The position numbers were made by a program, and so were the translations under genes. A stretch of 64,000 nt of DNA from contig NZ_JBMOXA010000001.1 of assembly GCF_049316285.1 (NCBI RefSeq), positions 62,001 to 126,000 of the forward strand. Reading direction: 5' to 3'. Of this stretch, positions 34,873 through 42,943 are shown one piece after another; within the stretch, counting starts at the first letter, position 1; every line of letters starts with the position of its first letter. Origin of the DNA: Rhodoferax_B sp049316285 (lineage in GTDB: Bacteria > Pseudomonadota > Gammaproteobacteria > Burkholderiales > Burkholderiaceae_C). The notes under the pieces were generated by a model. The model was not told the origin of the DNA, did no database searches, and saw only the letters and a program-made list of their open reading frames with translations.

Positions 34873-35883
34873 GTGCACCCTACACCGTACGTTCTTTCAC
34901 TGCTCGACAAGAGCCCCATTCCTGCGGGCGCAAGCGCTGCGCAGGCCCTGCAACGCACGGTGGCGCTGGCGCAAAAAGCCGAGCAGTTGGGCTACCAGCG
35001 CTTCTGGGTGGCCGAGCACCATGGCAACCCTGGTTTGGCCAGTTCCGCACCCGAAGTGGTGGTATCGCACATCCTGGCCAAAACCTCGCGCATTCGGGTG
35101 GGCTCGGGTGGTGTGATGCTGCAGCATTACAGCGCGTTCAAGGTGGCCGAGACCTTCAAGGTCTTGGCCGCGCTGGCCCCTGGCCGTGTGGACCTGGGCA
35201 TAGGTAAAGCGCCGGGCGGTTTGCCGCTGAGCACACGGGCGCTGCAGTGGTTCCACGACCAGGCCTTGAAGCCCAGCTTTGCCGACCAACTGGCCGAGCT
35301 GGATGCATTCTTGAACGGCACGCTGCCGGCCAACCACCCCCTGGCGGGCGCGGTGGCCAACCCCACGCCGCCCACCTTGCCGCAGCGCATTTTGCTTGGC
35401 GGCAGCGCCGACAGCGCAGTGCTCGCAGCCCGGCTGGGCTGGGACTTTTGCTACGCCGGCCACTTCAATGCCGACCCGGTGAACATGGAGCGCTCGATCA
35501 ACGCTTTTCGCAATGCCACGGGCCGCGTGCCGGCGCTGGCGCTGTACGCGTTTGCGGCCGATACCAAAGACGCGGCCGAGCAAGCGGTAGGCGCCTTGCG
35601 CATCTACAAGCTGCACCTCGCCACCGGCCAGAGTGTGAATCTGCCCAGCCTGGAGGCCGCGGCCGAGTTTGCCCGCCAAGCCGGTGTGACCGAGTACCGC
35701 ACCGAAGAAACCCGCCCGCATGTGTTGACCGGCACAGCCGAAGACGTGCACGAGGCGCTGGAGGCGCTGAGCCATCGCTGGGGCATTCAAGAGTTTGTCA
35801 TCGACACGCCGGTGACCGGTTTCGCCGAACGCCTGGCATCGGTAGAACTGCTTGCCGAAGCCCACCGAACCGTGGCCGCCTGA
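34873..35883 (+). CDS. Luciferase-like flavin monooxygenase (MsnO8 type)
   Basis: 336 residues from GTG 34873, without a clear Shine-Dalgarno. A bacterial-luciferase-like TIM-barrel monooxygenase (LLM family, MsnO8 subgroup). YVLSLLDKSPIPAGASAAQAL and GYQRFWVAEHHGNPGLASSAPEV are diagnostic; IGKAPGG and ILLGGSADSAVLAARLGWDF lie in the flavin-binding part. It resembles B. subtilis YtmO/CmoO in its subgroup. First gene of the eight-gene block proposed to salvage S-modified cysteines. It needs reduced FMN from a reductase encoded elsewhere. Confidence 0.88.
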   Translation: MHPTPYVLSLLDKSPIPAGASAAQALQRTVALAQKAEQLGYQRFWVAEHHGNPGLASSAPEVVVSHILAKTSRIRVGSGGVMLQHYSAFKVAETFKVLAALAPGRVDLGIGKAPGGLPLSTRALQWFHDQALKPSFADQLAELDAFLNGTLPANHPLAGAVANPTPPTLPQRILLGGSADSAVLAARLGWDFCYAGHFNADPVNMERSINAFRNATGRVPALALYAFAADTKDAAEQAVGALRIYKLHLATGQSVNLPSLEAAAEFARQAGVTEYRTEETRPHVLTGTAEDVHEALEALSHRWGIQEFVIDTPVTGFAERLASVELLAEAHRTVAA

Positions 35884-35935
35884 CTTCATTTCGCACCCCC
35901 AATCGACAGCCCATCACCCCAACATCCACATCACC

Positions 35936-37279
35936 ATGAGCACCCAACACATCAAATTCGGCATCATGTTGCACGGCGCAGGCGGTCACATGAATGCCTG
36001 GAAACATCCCGCAGGGCCGGCGGATGCCAGCGTCAATCTGGACTTCTATATCAAGACCGCGCAGAAGGCCGAGGCCAACGGCATCAGCTTCGCGTTTGTG
36101 GCCGATGGCTTGTTCATCAACGCCAAGTCGATCCCGCATTTCTTGAACCGCTTTGAGCCGCTGACCATCCTGTCGGCGCTGGCGGTGGCCACCTCCAAGA
36201 TCGGCTTGGCCGGCACCATTTCCACGTCCTACAGCGACCCGTTCACCGTGGCCCGGCAACTGGCCTCGCTGGACTTGATCAGCGGCGGCCGTGCGGGCTG
36301 GAACGTGGTGACCACACCGCTGGAAGGCTCGGCCAGCAACTACAGCCGCCAGCACCCCGACCACGCGCTGCGTTACGAAATCGCCGATGAATACCTGGCC
36401 GTGACCCAGGGTTTGTGGGACAGCTGGGACGACGACGCCGTGGTGCGCAACCGCGAGACCGGACAGTTTTTTGTGCCCGAAAAGTTGCACACACTGGACC
36501 ACAAAGGCCGCTTCTTCCAGGTGGCCGGGCCGCTCAACATCGGCCGCTCCAAGCAGGGCCAGCCGGTGATCTTTCAAGCTGGTTCGTCTGATGCCGGTGT
36601 GGGTTTGGCCGGCAAATATGCCGATGCGGTGTTCACCCATTCGCCCTCGCTGGAAGACACGCGTTCGTTCTTGCGCCAGGTCAAAAACAGCGCCGTGGCA
36701 CAAGGTCGCCAAGCCGACGACGTGAAAATCTTCCCTGGCATTGGCCCGGTGGTCGGCGCTACGCAAGAAGAAGCCGAAGCCAAGTACGACGCCATCCGCA
36801 ATCTGCTGAGCATCGAAGAAGCACTGGCCTACCTGGGGCGCTTTTTTGACCACCACGACTTCAGCCAATATACGCTGGATGCGCCGTTCCCTGAACTGGG
36901 CGAGTTGGGTCGCAACAGTTTCCGTTCCACCACCGATCGCATCAAGGCCAACGCCAAGGCCAACGGCAGCACGCTGCGCCAGGTGGCGCTGGAAGTGGCC
37001 ACGCCGAAGACGCAGTTTGTTGGCACCGGTGAAAAGATCGCCGATGAAATCATCCGCTGGATTGACGAAGGTGCGGCCGACGGTTTCATCCTCGGCTTCC
37101 CCGTGGTGGCACAAGGACTGGACGACTTTGTGAGCTATGTGATCCCGGCGCTGGAAGCGCGCGGGCGCTACCAACGTGAGTTGCCCGGCACCACGCTGCG
37201 CGACCACCTGGGTTTGCAGCGCAAAGAAAGCCGCTACACGGCAGCGCGTGACACGGCATCCAGCCAAAAGGTGGCCTGA
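35936..37279 (+). CDS. NtaA/SnaA/DszA-family flavin monooxygenase
   Basis: 447 residues. An FMNH2-dependent monooxygenase of the NtaA/SnaA/DszA/SoxA group: MLHGAGGHMNAWKHPAGPADA, the flavin region SGGRAGWNVVTTPLEGSASN and QAGSSDAGVGLAGKYADAVF. The same family contains B. subtilis YtnJ/CmoJ and YxeK, which oxidise N-acetylated S-alkyl- or S-succinyl-cysteine. The stop overlaps the next start (TGATG), coupling it to an M20 amidohydrolase. Confidence 0.9.
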   Translation: MSTQHIKFGIMLHGAGGHMNAWKHPAGPADASVNLDFYIKTAQKAEANGISFAFVADGLFINAKSIPHFLNRFEPLTILSALAVATSKIGLAGTISTSYSDPFTVARQLASLDLISGGRAGWNVVTTPLEGSASNYSRQHPDHALRYEIADEYLAVTQGLWDSWDDDAVVRNRETGQFFVPEKLHTLDHKGRFFQVAGPLNIGRSKQGQPVIFQAGSSDAGVGLAGKYADAVFTHSPSLEDTRSFLRQVKNSAVAQGRQADDVKIFPGIGPVVGATQEEAEAKYDAIRNLLSIEEALAYLGRFFDHHDFSQYTLDAPFPELGELGRNSFRSTTDRIKANAKANGSTLRQVALEVATPKTQFVGTGEKIADEIIRWIDEGAADGFILGFPVVAQGLDDFVSYVIPALEARGRYQRELPGTTLRDHLGLQRKESRYTAARDTASSQKVA

Positions 37280-38490
37280 TGACCGTGGCGACTTTTCCTG
37301 ATGTGGATGCCGTAGGTGGGGTCACGCCGACCAAGCGTATAGAAGCCGGCGTTGCCGCCTTTGCCGACGAATTCATCGCGCTACGCCGCGACATCCACCA
37401 GCACCCCGAGCTGTCGTTCAAAGAGCACCGCACGGCCAACATCGTGGCCACGCGCTTGGCCTCGTGGGGCTACAGCGTCACCAGCGGCATTGCGGGCACC
37501 GGCGTGGTGGGCACGCTGCGCCGAGGCACCGGCAGCAAGAGCCTGGGCATTCGGGCCGACATGGATGCACTGCCCATTCAAGAGAGCACAGGCTTGGCCT
37601 ACGCCAGCGTGAACGCCGGTGTGATGCACGCCTGTGGTCACGACGGCCACACCGCCATCTTGCTTGCCGCCGCGCGTTACCTCGCGGAGTCGGGGCAGTT
37701 TGACGGCACGCTGCACCTGATTTTTCAGCCCGCTGAAGAGACCGGCTCGGGCGCCAGGAAGATGATCGCCGAGGGCTTGTTTGAGCGCTTCCCGTGTGAT
37801 GCCGTGTTTGGCCTGCACAACTGGCCTGGTGTATGTGCCGGCCATGTGGGTTGCGTGACCGGGCCAGCGATGGCGGCGGTGGACCAGGCACGCATTACCG
37901 TGCGCGGCAAGGGCGGCCATGGCGCCGAGCCGCACAAGGCGGTAGACCCCGTGGTCGCCACGGCCCACCTCATCACCGCGCTGCAAACCGTGGTGGCGCG
38001 TAATGTCGATCCGCTGGACATGGGTGTGGTCACCGTCGGTTCCATACACGGCGGCCAGGCGTCCAACGTGATTCCTGACAGCGTGGAGCTGAAGCTCACC
38101 ATGCGCTCGTTTCGCCCGGAAATCCGCCAACTGCTGCAAGACCGCATTCCGGCCCTGGCGCGCGCGCAGGCCGAGAGTTTTGGTGCGGAAGCAGACGTCG
38201 ACTACCAGCTCGGCTTTCCAGCCGTGTTGAACCATGCGGAAGAAACCGCCTTTGCGCGCCAGGTGGCCGTGGACAGCGTGGGGGCCGAGCGTGTGGAAGC
38301 CAACTTTCGCCCGCGCACGGCGAGTGAAGACTTCGCCTACATGCTGCAAGCGCGGCGTGGCAGCTACGTGTTTTGGGGCAACGGCAACAGCGCCTCATTG
38401 CACAACCCCAAGTACGACTTCAACGATTTCATTCTGGCGCCCGCCGCAGCCTACTGGGCGCAGCTGGCCGAACGCTTTCTCGCTGCATAA
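37279..38490 (+). CDS. M20-family amidohydrolase (N-acyl amino acid deacylase)
   Basis: 403 residues. A dinuclear metal amidohydrolase of the M20D/HipO type: FIALRRDIHQHPELSFKEHRT, GIRADMDALPIQE, the ligand motif MHACGHDGHTAILL and FQPAEETGSGARKMIAEGLF with the catalytic glutamates. Related enzymes YtnL/SndA and YxeP/SndB of Bacillus deacetylate N-acetyl-cysteine derivatives. It begins one base into the upstream stop, so the enzymes are translated together. Confidence 0.92.
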   Translation: MTVATFPDVDAVGGVTPTKRIEAGVAAFADEFIALRRDIHQHPELSFKEHRTANIVATRLASWGYSVTSGIAGTGVVGTLRRGTGSKSLGIRADMDALPIQESTGLAYASVNAGVMHACGHDGHTAILLAAARYLAESGQFDGTLHLIFQPAEETGSGARKMIAEGLFERFPCDAVFGLHNWPGVCAGHVGCVTGPAMAAVDQARITVRGKGGHGAEPHKAVDPVVATAHLITALQTVVARNVDPLDMGVVTVGSIHGGQASNVIPDSVELKLTMRSFRPEIRQLLQDRIPALARAQAESFGAEADVDYQLGFPAVLNHAEETAFARQVAVDSVGAERVEANFRPRTASEDFAYMLQARRGSYVFWGNGNSASLHNPKYDFNDFILAPAAAYWAQLAERFLAA

Positions 38491-38504
38491 GCAAAGGTTT
38501 TGAA

Positions 38505-39068
38505 ATGAGTGACCAGTTTGTCTACACCGACGTGCGCGACCCGCGCGCCAAACCCTTGATCGACGCGTTGACCGAGGAATACGACCGCCGCTACGGCGAC
38601 TTCTACAACGTGGAAGGCACGGTGCGCGAGATGCAGAAATACCCGCCCGAAGTGTTTGCGCCACCACACGGCAACTTTGTGCTGCTGCTGCGCAACGGCC
38701 AGGCGATTGGTGGCGGGGCTTTTAAACGTTTTGACGAGCGCACAGCCGAGTTCAAACGTGTATGGACCGATGCCAGGCTGCGCCGCCAGGGCCTGGCGCG
38801 CAAGGTGTTACGCGAGCTCGAGGCACAAGCGCAGCGGCAAGGCTACACACGCATCTACCTCACCACCGGCTGCCGCCAGCCCGAGGCCGTGGGCCTGTAT
38901 TTGAGTGAGGGTTATGACAACTTGTTTGATCCCGCCATAGACCCTGAAATTTTGCGCTCGCTGCCGTTCGAGAAAACGCTCAAGACACAGGCGCAGGCTG
39001 AACCCCGTCCAGGCTATACCGCGCGCAGCGGTTGGTACAACGCATCCGTGGCGCAGGCCGCAAGCTGA
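38505..39068 (+). CDS. GNAT-family N-acetyltransferase
   Basis: 187 residues from ATG 38505. GNAT fold with acetyl-CoA loop RRQGLARKVLRELEAQAQRQ (motif A, R-Q-G-L-A), strand GYTRIYLTTGCRQPEAVGLY and C-terminal SEGYDNLFD. In the Bacillus S-alkylcysteine pathways an acetyltransferase (YtmI or YxeL) N-acetylates the substrate before oxidation, the role proposed here. 14 bp after the M20 gene. Confidence 0.88.
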   Translation: MSDQFVYTDVRDPRAKPLIDALTEEYDRRYGDFYNVEGTVREMQKYPPEVFAPPHGNFVLLLRNGQAIGGGAFKRFDERTAEFKRVWTDARLRRQGLARKVLRELEAQAQRQGYTRIYLTTGCRQPEAVGLYLSEGYDNLFDPAIDPEILRSLPFEKTLKTQAQAEPRPGYTARSGWYNASVAQAAS

Positions 39069-39078
39069 GATACAAGCG

Positions 39079-40920
39079 ATGAACACCACCACACTTCCAG
39101 ACTTTCGTTCGCTAGATGCGGCTGCGGCCGAACACACGGCCACGTCTGTGCAGACTTCACCGAGCGGCGGGCCTGCTGTGAAAGGCGACTATTCGCAGTA
39201 CCGCGTGGTGCCCGCGCGCTACCCCGGCAGAACCATAGGCACGGTGTTTGCGGTGGCCGTCATTGCCGCAGTGCTGCAGTCGGTGTTCACCAACCCGCGT
39301 TGGGGTTGGGACATTTTTGTGCAGTGGTTCTTTGCCGAGCCGGTGCTGGTGGGCTTGGGGCGCACGCTGTTGCTCACCGCGCTCGGCGCGCTGTTTGGTT
39401 TTTTTCTTGGCACCTTGCTGGCGCTGGCGCGGGTGTCGCGTTCACCGCTGCTGTCCAGCCTGTCGTGGGTCTACATCTGGATCTTCCGCTCCATTCCCAT
39501 CATCGTGCTGCTGCTCATCATCAACAACCTGGGCTACCTGTACGCCACGGTGTCACTGGGCGTGCCGTTCACCGAATACAGCTTCTTCTCGTACCCCACC
39601 ACACAACTCATCAGCCCTTTTGTGGCGGCCCTGGTGGGCTTGACCTTGAACCAGGCGGCGTTTGCTTCCGAAATTGTGCGCGGTGGCATTTTGTCGGTAG
39701 ACCAAGGGCAACTCGAAGCGGCAGCGGCGCTGGGTTTGCCACGTGGCCACCAAACGCGCCGCATCGTGTTGCCGCAGGCCATGCGCAGCATTTTGCCGGC
39801 CGGCTTCAACGACATCATTGGCCTGGCCAAGGGCACTTCCAACGTCTACATCCTGGCACTGCCCGAGCTGTTCTACACCGTGCAAATCATCTACCGCCGC
39901 AACCTGGAAGTGATTCCGCTGTTGATGGTGGCCACCGTCTGGTACTTGATCATCTTGACGGTGTTGTCGGTGGCGCAGTACTACATCGAGCGGCATTTTT
40001 CCAAGGGCGCCTTGCGTACCTTGCCACCCACTTGGTTCGAGGTGGCGGCGGCCAAGCTGGGCTTTCGCACGGCACCTGCGACACCTCGCACCGTGTCGGC
40101 ACCACCGGCAGCGCCCGCTACCCCTGTCAGCGTGCCGCGTTGGACCGAGAGCCTGGGCCGTGGCGGCGAGGTCACGGTGCACAACGTCTCCAAAAGCTTT
40201 GGCGCCAACCAGGTGCTGGCGCGTGTGAACCTGGCCGTGCCCGCCGGCAGCGTGACGGTGATCCTGGGCCAGTCGGGTTCGGGCAAATCCACACTGCTGC
40301 GCGCCATCAACCACCTGGAGCCCGTGAGCGACGGCTTCATCACCATCGACGGCGAGCTCATCGGTTACCGCCAAGAAGAACAGACTCTGTACGAGCTGGG
40401 TGAGAAAGAAATTTTGAAGCGCCGCGTCGACGTGGGCATGGTGTTCCAAAGCTTCAATCTTTTTCCACACCTCACGGTGCTGGAGAACATCATCGAAGCG
40501 CCCATGGCCGTGCGTGGCCTGGTCCGGGCCGGTGCCGAGGCCCTGGCGCACGAGCTGCTGGCGCGTGTGGGCCTGAGCGACAAGGCCAATGCCTATCCGC
40601 GCCAACTGTCTGGTGGGCAGCAGCAGCGCGTGGCGATTGCACGTGCGCTGGCCTTGAAGCCCAAGGTCTTGTTGTTCGACGAGCCAACCTCCGCGCTAGA
40701 TCCCGAACTGGTGGGCGAGGTGCTGGCGGTGATCAAGGAGCTGGCGCGCTCTGGTACCACGCTGATCATCGTCACCCACGAAATCGGCTTCGCCCGCGAA
40801 GTGGCCGACACCATCGTCTTCATGGAGCAGGGGCGCATTCTGGAAGTGGGCTCGCCCGAACAAGTCTTCAACACACCCGTGCATCCACGCACCGCCGCGT
40901 TCCTGGCCAAGGTGCTCTAA
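39079..40920 (+). CDS. Amino-acid ABC transporter, fused permease and ATPase
   Basis: 613 residues joining two normally separate subunits. Residues 1 to about 325 form a His/Glu/Gln-type permease with helices from about 55 (TVFAVAVIAAVLQSVF) and TLLLTALGALFGFFLGTLL, plus the EAA loop (QLEAAAALGLPRGHQTRRIV). A Pro/Ala/Thr-rich linker follows at about 331-353. Residues from about 360 form a complete ATPase: Walker A GQSGSGKST near 397, signature LSGGQQQRVAIARAL, Walker B VLLFDEPTSALD near 531. Two such chains would make the whole membrane engine. The genes for two binding proteins follow, probably delivering cystine-like or S-modified amino acids. Confidence 0.92.
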   Translation: MNTTTLPDFRSLDAAAAEHTATSVQTSPSGGPAVKGDYSQYRVVPARYPGRTIGTVFAVAVIAAVLQSVFTNPRWGWDIFVQWFFAEPVLVGLGRTLLLTALGALFGFFLGTLLALARVSRSPLLSSLSWVYIWIFRSIPIIVLLLIINNLGYLYATVSLGVPFTEYSFFSYPTTQLISPFVAALVGLTLNQAAFASEIVRGGILSVDQGQLEAAAALGLPRGHQTRRIVLPQAMRSILPAGFNDIIGLAKGTSNVYILALPELFYTVQIIYRRNLEVIPLLMVATVWYLIILTVLSVAQYYIERHFSKGALRTLPPTWFEVAAAKLGFRTAPATPRTVSAPPAAPATPVSVPRWTESLGRGGEVTVHNVSKSFGANQVLARVNLAVPAGSVTVILGQSGSGKSTLLRAINHLEPVSDGFITIDGELIGYRQEEQTLYELGEKEILKRRVDVGMVFQSFNLFPHLTVLENIIEAPMAVRGLVRAGAEALAHELLARVGLSDKANAYPRQLSGGQQQRVAIARALALKPKVLLFDEPTSALDPELVGEVLAVIKELARSGTTLIIVTHEIGFAREVADTIVFMEQGRILEVGSPEQVFNTPVHPRTAAFLAKVL

Positions 40921-40945
40921 CGATCGATAGCGATTCCTCTCAATA

Positions 40946-40963
40946 GGCGGCCTGTGGGCCGCC
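40946..40963 (+). other. GC hairpin between transporter and binding-protein genes
   Basis: GGCGGCC (40946-40952) and GGCCGCC (40957-40963), loop TGTG, no T-run. It could stabilise the mRNA 3' end and uncouple expression of the ABC engine from the binding proteins downstream. Confidence 0.4.
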
Positions 40964-41043
40964 GGGGAGAGCGTTCGCCCAAATTTCTGCAAACCCTTTT
41001 TTCACACCGTTCTTCAACCCACTGCACTTCAATCGAGAAACCT

Positions 41044-41979
41044 ATGGCTAATCTTAAAAACACCGTTGCTTCTCTGCTGGCCGTTACCGCGCTGGCCATC
41101 AACTTGTTGCCACTGTCAGCCACCGCGCAAACGGTGGACCTGAGTCCCGAGCAGCCCGGCCGGCCGCGTTCGCAGCCGGTGGCTGATGCGCTCAAGCTGG
41201 TGGCCAAGGACTTCAAGTTTGCCAAGGATGGTGTGTTGGTCGTCGGCACCACCACCGGCCGCCTGCCGTTTGGCGCCTACGCCACCGACACCAAAACCCC
41301 CGTGGGCAACGCGCCCGACGTGGCGCAACTGGTGGCCGATAGCCTGGGCCGCAAATTGGAGTTGGTGTCTGTGGCCTGGGCCGATTGGCCGCTGGGTTTG
41401 CAGTCGGGCAAGTTCGACGTGGTGATCTCCAACGTCACCGTGACCGAAGAACGCAAGGAGAAGTTTGACTTCTCCACCTACCGCAACGACCAACTGGGCA
41501 TCTATGTCAAATCCGACAGCAAGATCACGGCCATCAAAGAGCCCAAGGACGTGGCCGGCCTGAAGATCATTGTCGGTGCCAGCACCAACCAGGAGCAGAT
41601 TCTGCTGCGCTGGGACCAGCAAAACCGCGCCGCCGGTTTGAAGCCCGTGGAAGTGCAGTACTACGACGACGATGTGGTGCTGTACCTGGCCCTGGCTTCG
41701 GGCCGTGCCGATGCTTACCTGGCGCCGAATGGCATTGCGGCGCACAACGCACGTGATGGCAAGACCAAGTTGGTCGGCGCCTTCTCGGGCGGCTGGCCGC
41801 AGAACGCCGAGATCGCCGTGGCTTCGCGCAAGGGTTCTGGCATTGCAGACGCGATCACCGCCGCGCTGAACGAGCAGATCAAGAACGGCAACTACGCCAA
41901 GTCGTTGGAGCGCTGGAACCTGACGTCTGAGGCAATTCAGGTGTCGCGTACCAACCCACCAGGTTTACCAAAGAAATAA
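41044..41979 (+). CDS. ABC transporter substrate-binding protein (family 3), copy 1
   Basis: 311 residues, periplasmic amino-acid-binding protein (SBP_bac_3). Signal peptide about 1-29 (SLLAVTALAINLLPLSATAQ). Mature part: TVDLSPEQPGRPRSQPVADAL, then LPFGAYATDTKTPVGNAPDV and DWPLGLQSGKFDVVISNVTV, typical of cystine/glutamine binders. It lies 123 bp after the fused ABC gene and is a paralogue of the next gene. Confidence 0.9.
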   Translation: MANLKNTVASLLAVTALAINLLPLSATAQTVDLSPEQPGRPRSQPVADALKLVAKDFKFAKDGVLVVGTTTGRLPFGAYATDTKTPVGNAPDVAQLVADSLGRKLELVSVAWADWPLGLQSGKFDVVISNVTVTEERKEKFDFSTYRNDQLGIYVKSDSKITAIKEPKDVAGLKIIVGASTNQEQILLRWDQQNRAAGLKPVEVQYYDDDVVLYLALASGRADAYLAPNGIAAHNARDGKTKLVGAFSGGWPQNAEIAVASRKGSGIADAITAALNEQIKNGNYAKSLERWNLTSEAIQVSRTNPPGLPKK

Positions 41980-41996
41980 GGTTTCAAAGTTCCGCC

Positions 41997-42941
41997 ATGT
42001 TCCATTCCAAGATTTTTCATCCTCATTTCTTCGCCCCTTGGGCCTTGGGTGCGCTGGCATTTTTCAGCGCCGCTGCCATGTCGGCCGAGAAGTTTGACTT
42101 CAGCCCCGAGCAGACCGGCCGCGTGCGCGCCGAAAAGGATCCAGCCGCCATCCAGGCCATAGCCAAGAACTTCAAGTTTGTGAAGGAGGGGGTGTTCACC
42201 GTGGCGATTGCGCCGTTTGCGCCGCCCATTGCGACTTACGCGACCGACGCCAAAACCGTGGTGGGTTTCGACCCCGACTACGCACAGTTGATCGCCGATG
42301 CGCTGGGCCTGAAGCTCGACCTGCAACCCATCGCCTGGGCCGACTGGCCGCTGGGCCTGAGTTCGGGCAAATACGACGCGGTGATTTCCAATGTGGGTGT
42401 GACCGAGCAGCGCAAGGAGAAATACGATTTCTCGACCTACCGCCTGGGCCTGCACGGCTTTTATGTGCGCGCCGACAGCCCCATCAAGGCCATCAAGGAG
42501 CCGAAGGACGTGGCCGGCCTGCGCGTCATCACCGGCTCGGGCACCAACCAGGAGCGTATTCTGCTGGCCTGGGACAAACAAAACGTCGCTGCGGGTTTGA
42601 AGCCGGTGGAGGTGCAGTACTTTGATGACGACGCAGCACGTGTGCTGGGGGTGATCTCCGGCCGGGCCGATGCCAACTTCAACCCTAACGCGCCCCAGGC
42701 CTACCACGCCGCCAAAGACGGCAAGATCAAGCTGGTGGGTACGGTCAATGCCGGCTGGCCCTTGAAGTCGGACGTGGCCATCACCACGCGCAAAGACAGC
42801 GGCTTGGCGGTAGCGCTGACGGCGGCCACCAACGGGCTCATCAAGAACGGCAAATACGGCCAGGCCCTGGCGCGCTGGAGTCTGGCCGAAGAGGCTTTGC
42901 CCAGGTCTGAGACCAATCCGCCCGGCCTGCCGAAATACTGA
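41997..42941 (+). CDS. ABC transporter substrate-binding protein (family 3), copy 2
   Basis: 314 residues, a paralogue of the preceding gene, 17 bp away: the frames FSPEQTGRVRAEKD, AWADWPLGLSSGKYDAVISN, KAIKEPKDVAGLRVITGSGT and ARWSLAEEALPRSETNPPGLP align throughout with copy 1. The signal peptide is about 1-27 (LGALAFFSAAAMSA). A tandem duplication with divergence suggests the transporter accepts two ligand classes through different receptors. Confidence 0.9.
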   Translation: MFHSKIFHPHFFAPWALGALAFFSAAAMSAEKFDFSPEQTGRVRAEKDPAAIQAIAKNFKFVKEGVFTVAIAPFAPPIATYATDAKTVVGFDPDYAQLIADALGLKLDLQPIAWADWPLGLSSGKYDAVISNVGVTEQRKEKYDFSTYRLGLHGFYVRADSPIKAIKEPKDVAGLRVITGSGTNQERILLAWDKQNVAAGLKPVEVQYFDDDAARVLGVISGRADANFNPNAPQAYHAAKDGKIKLVGTVNAGWPLKSDVAITTRKDSGLAVALTAATNGLIKNGKYGQALARWSLAEEALPRSETNPPGLPKY

Positions 42942-42943
42942 CC

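Noticed and set aside
35798..37267. 489-codon frame antisense to the NtaA-like monooxygenase
   Set aside because: Codon-bias shadow; the sense protein is fully conserved.
40921..41043. Hairpin in front of binding protein 1 as a terminator
   Set aside because: No T-run follows, and the downstream genes clearly belong to the same functional block.
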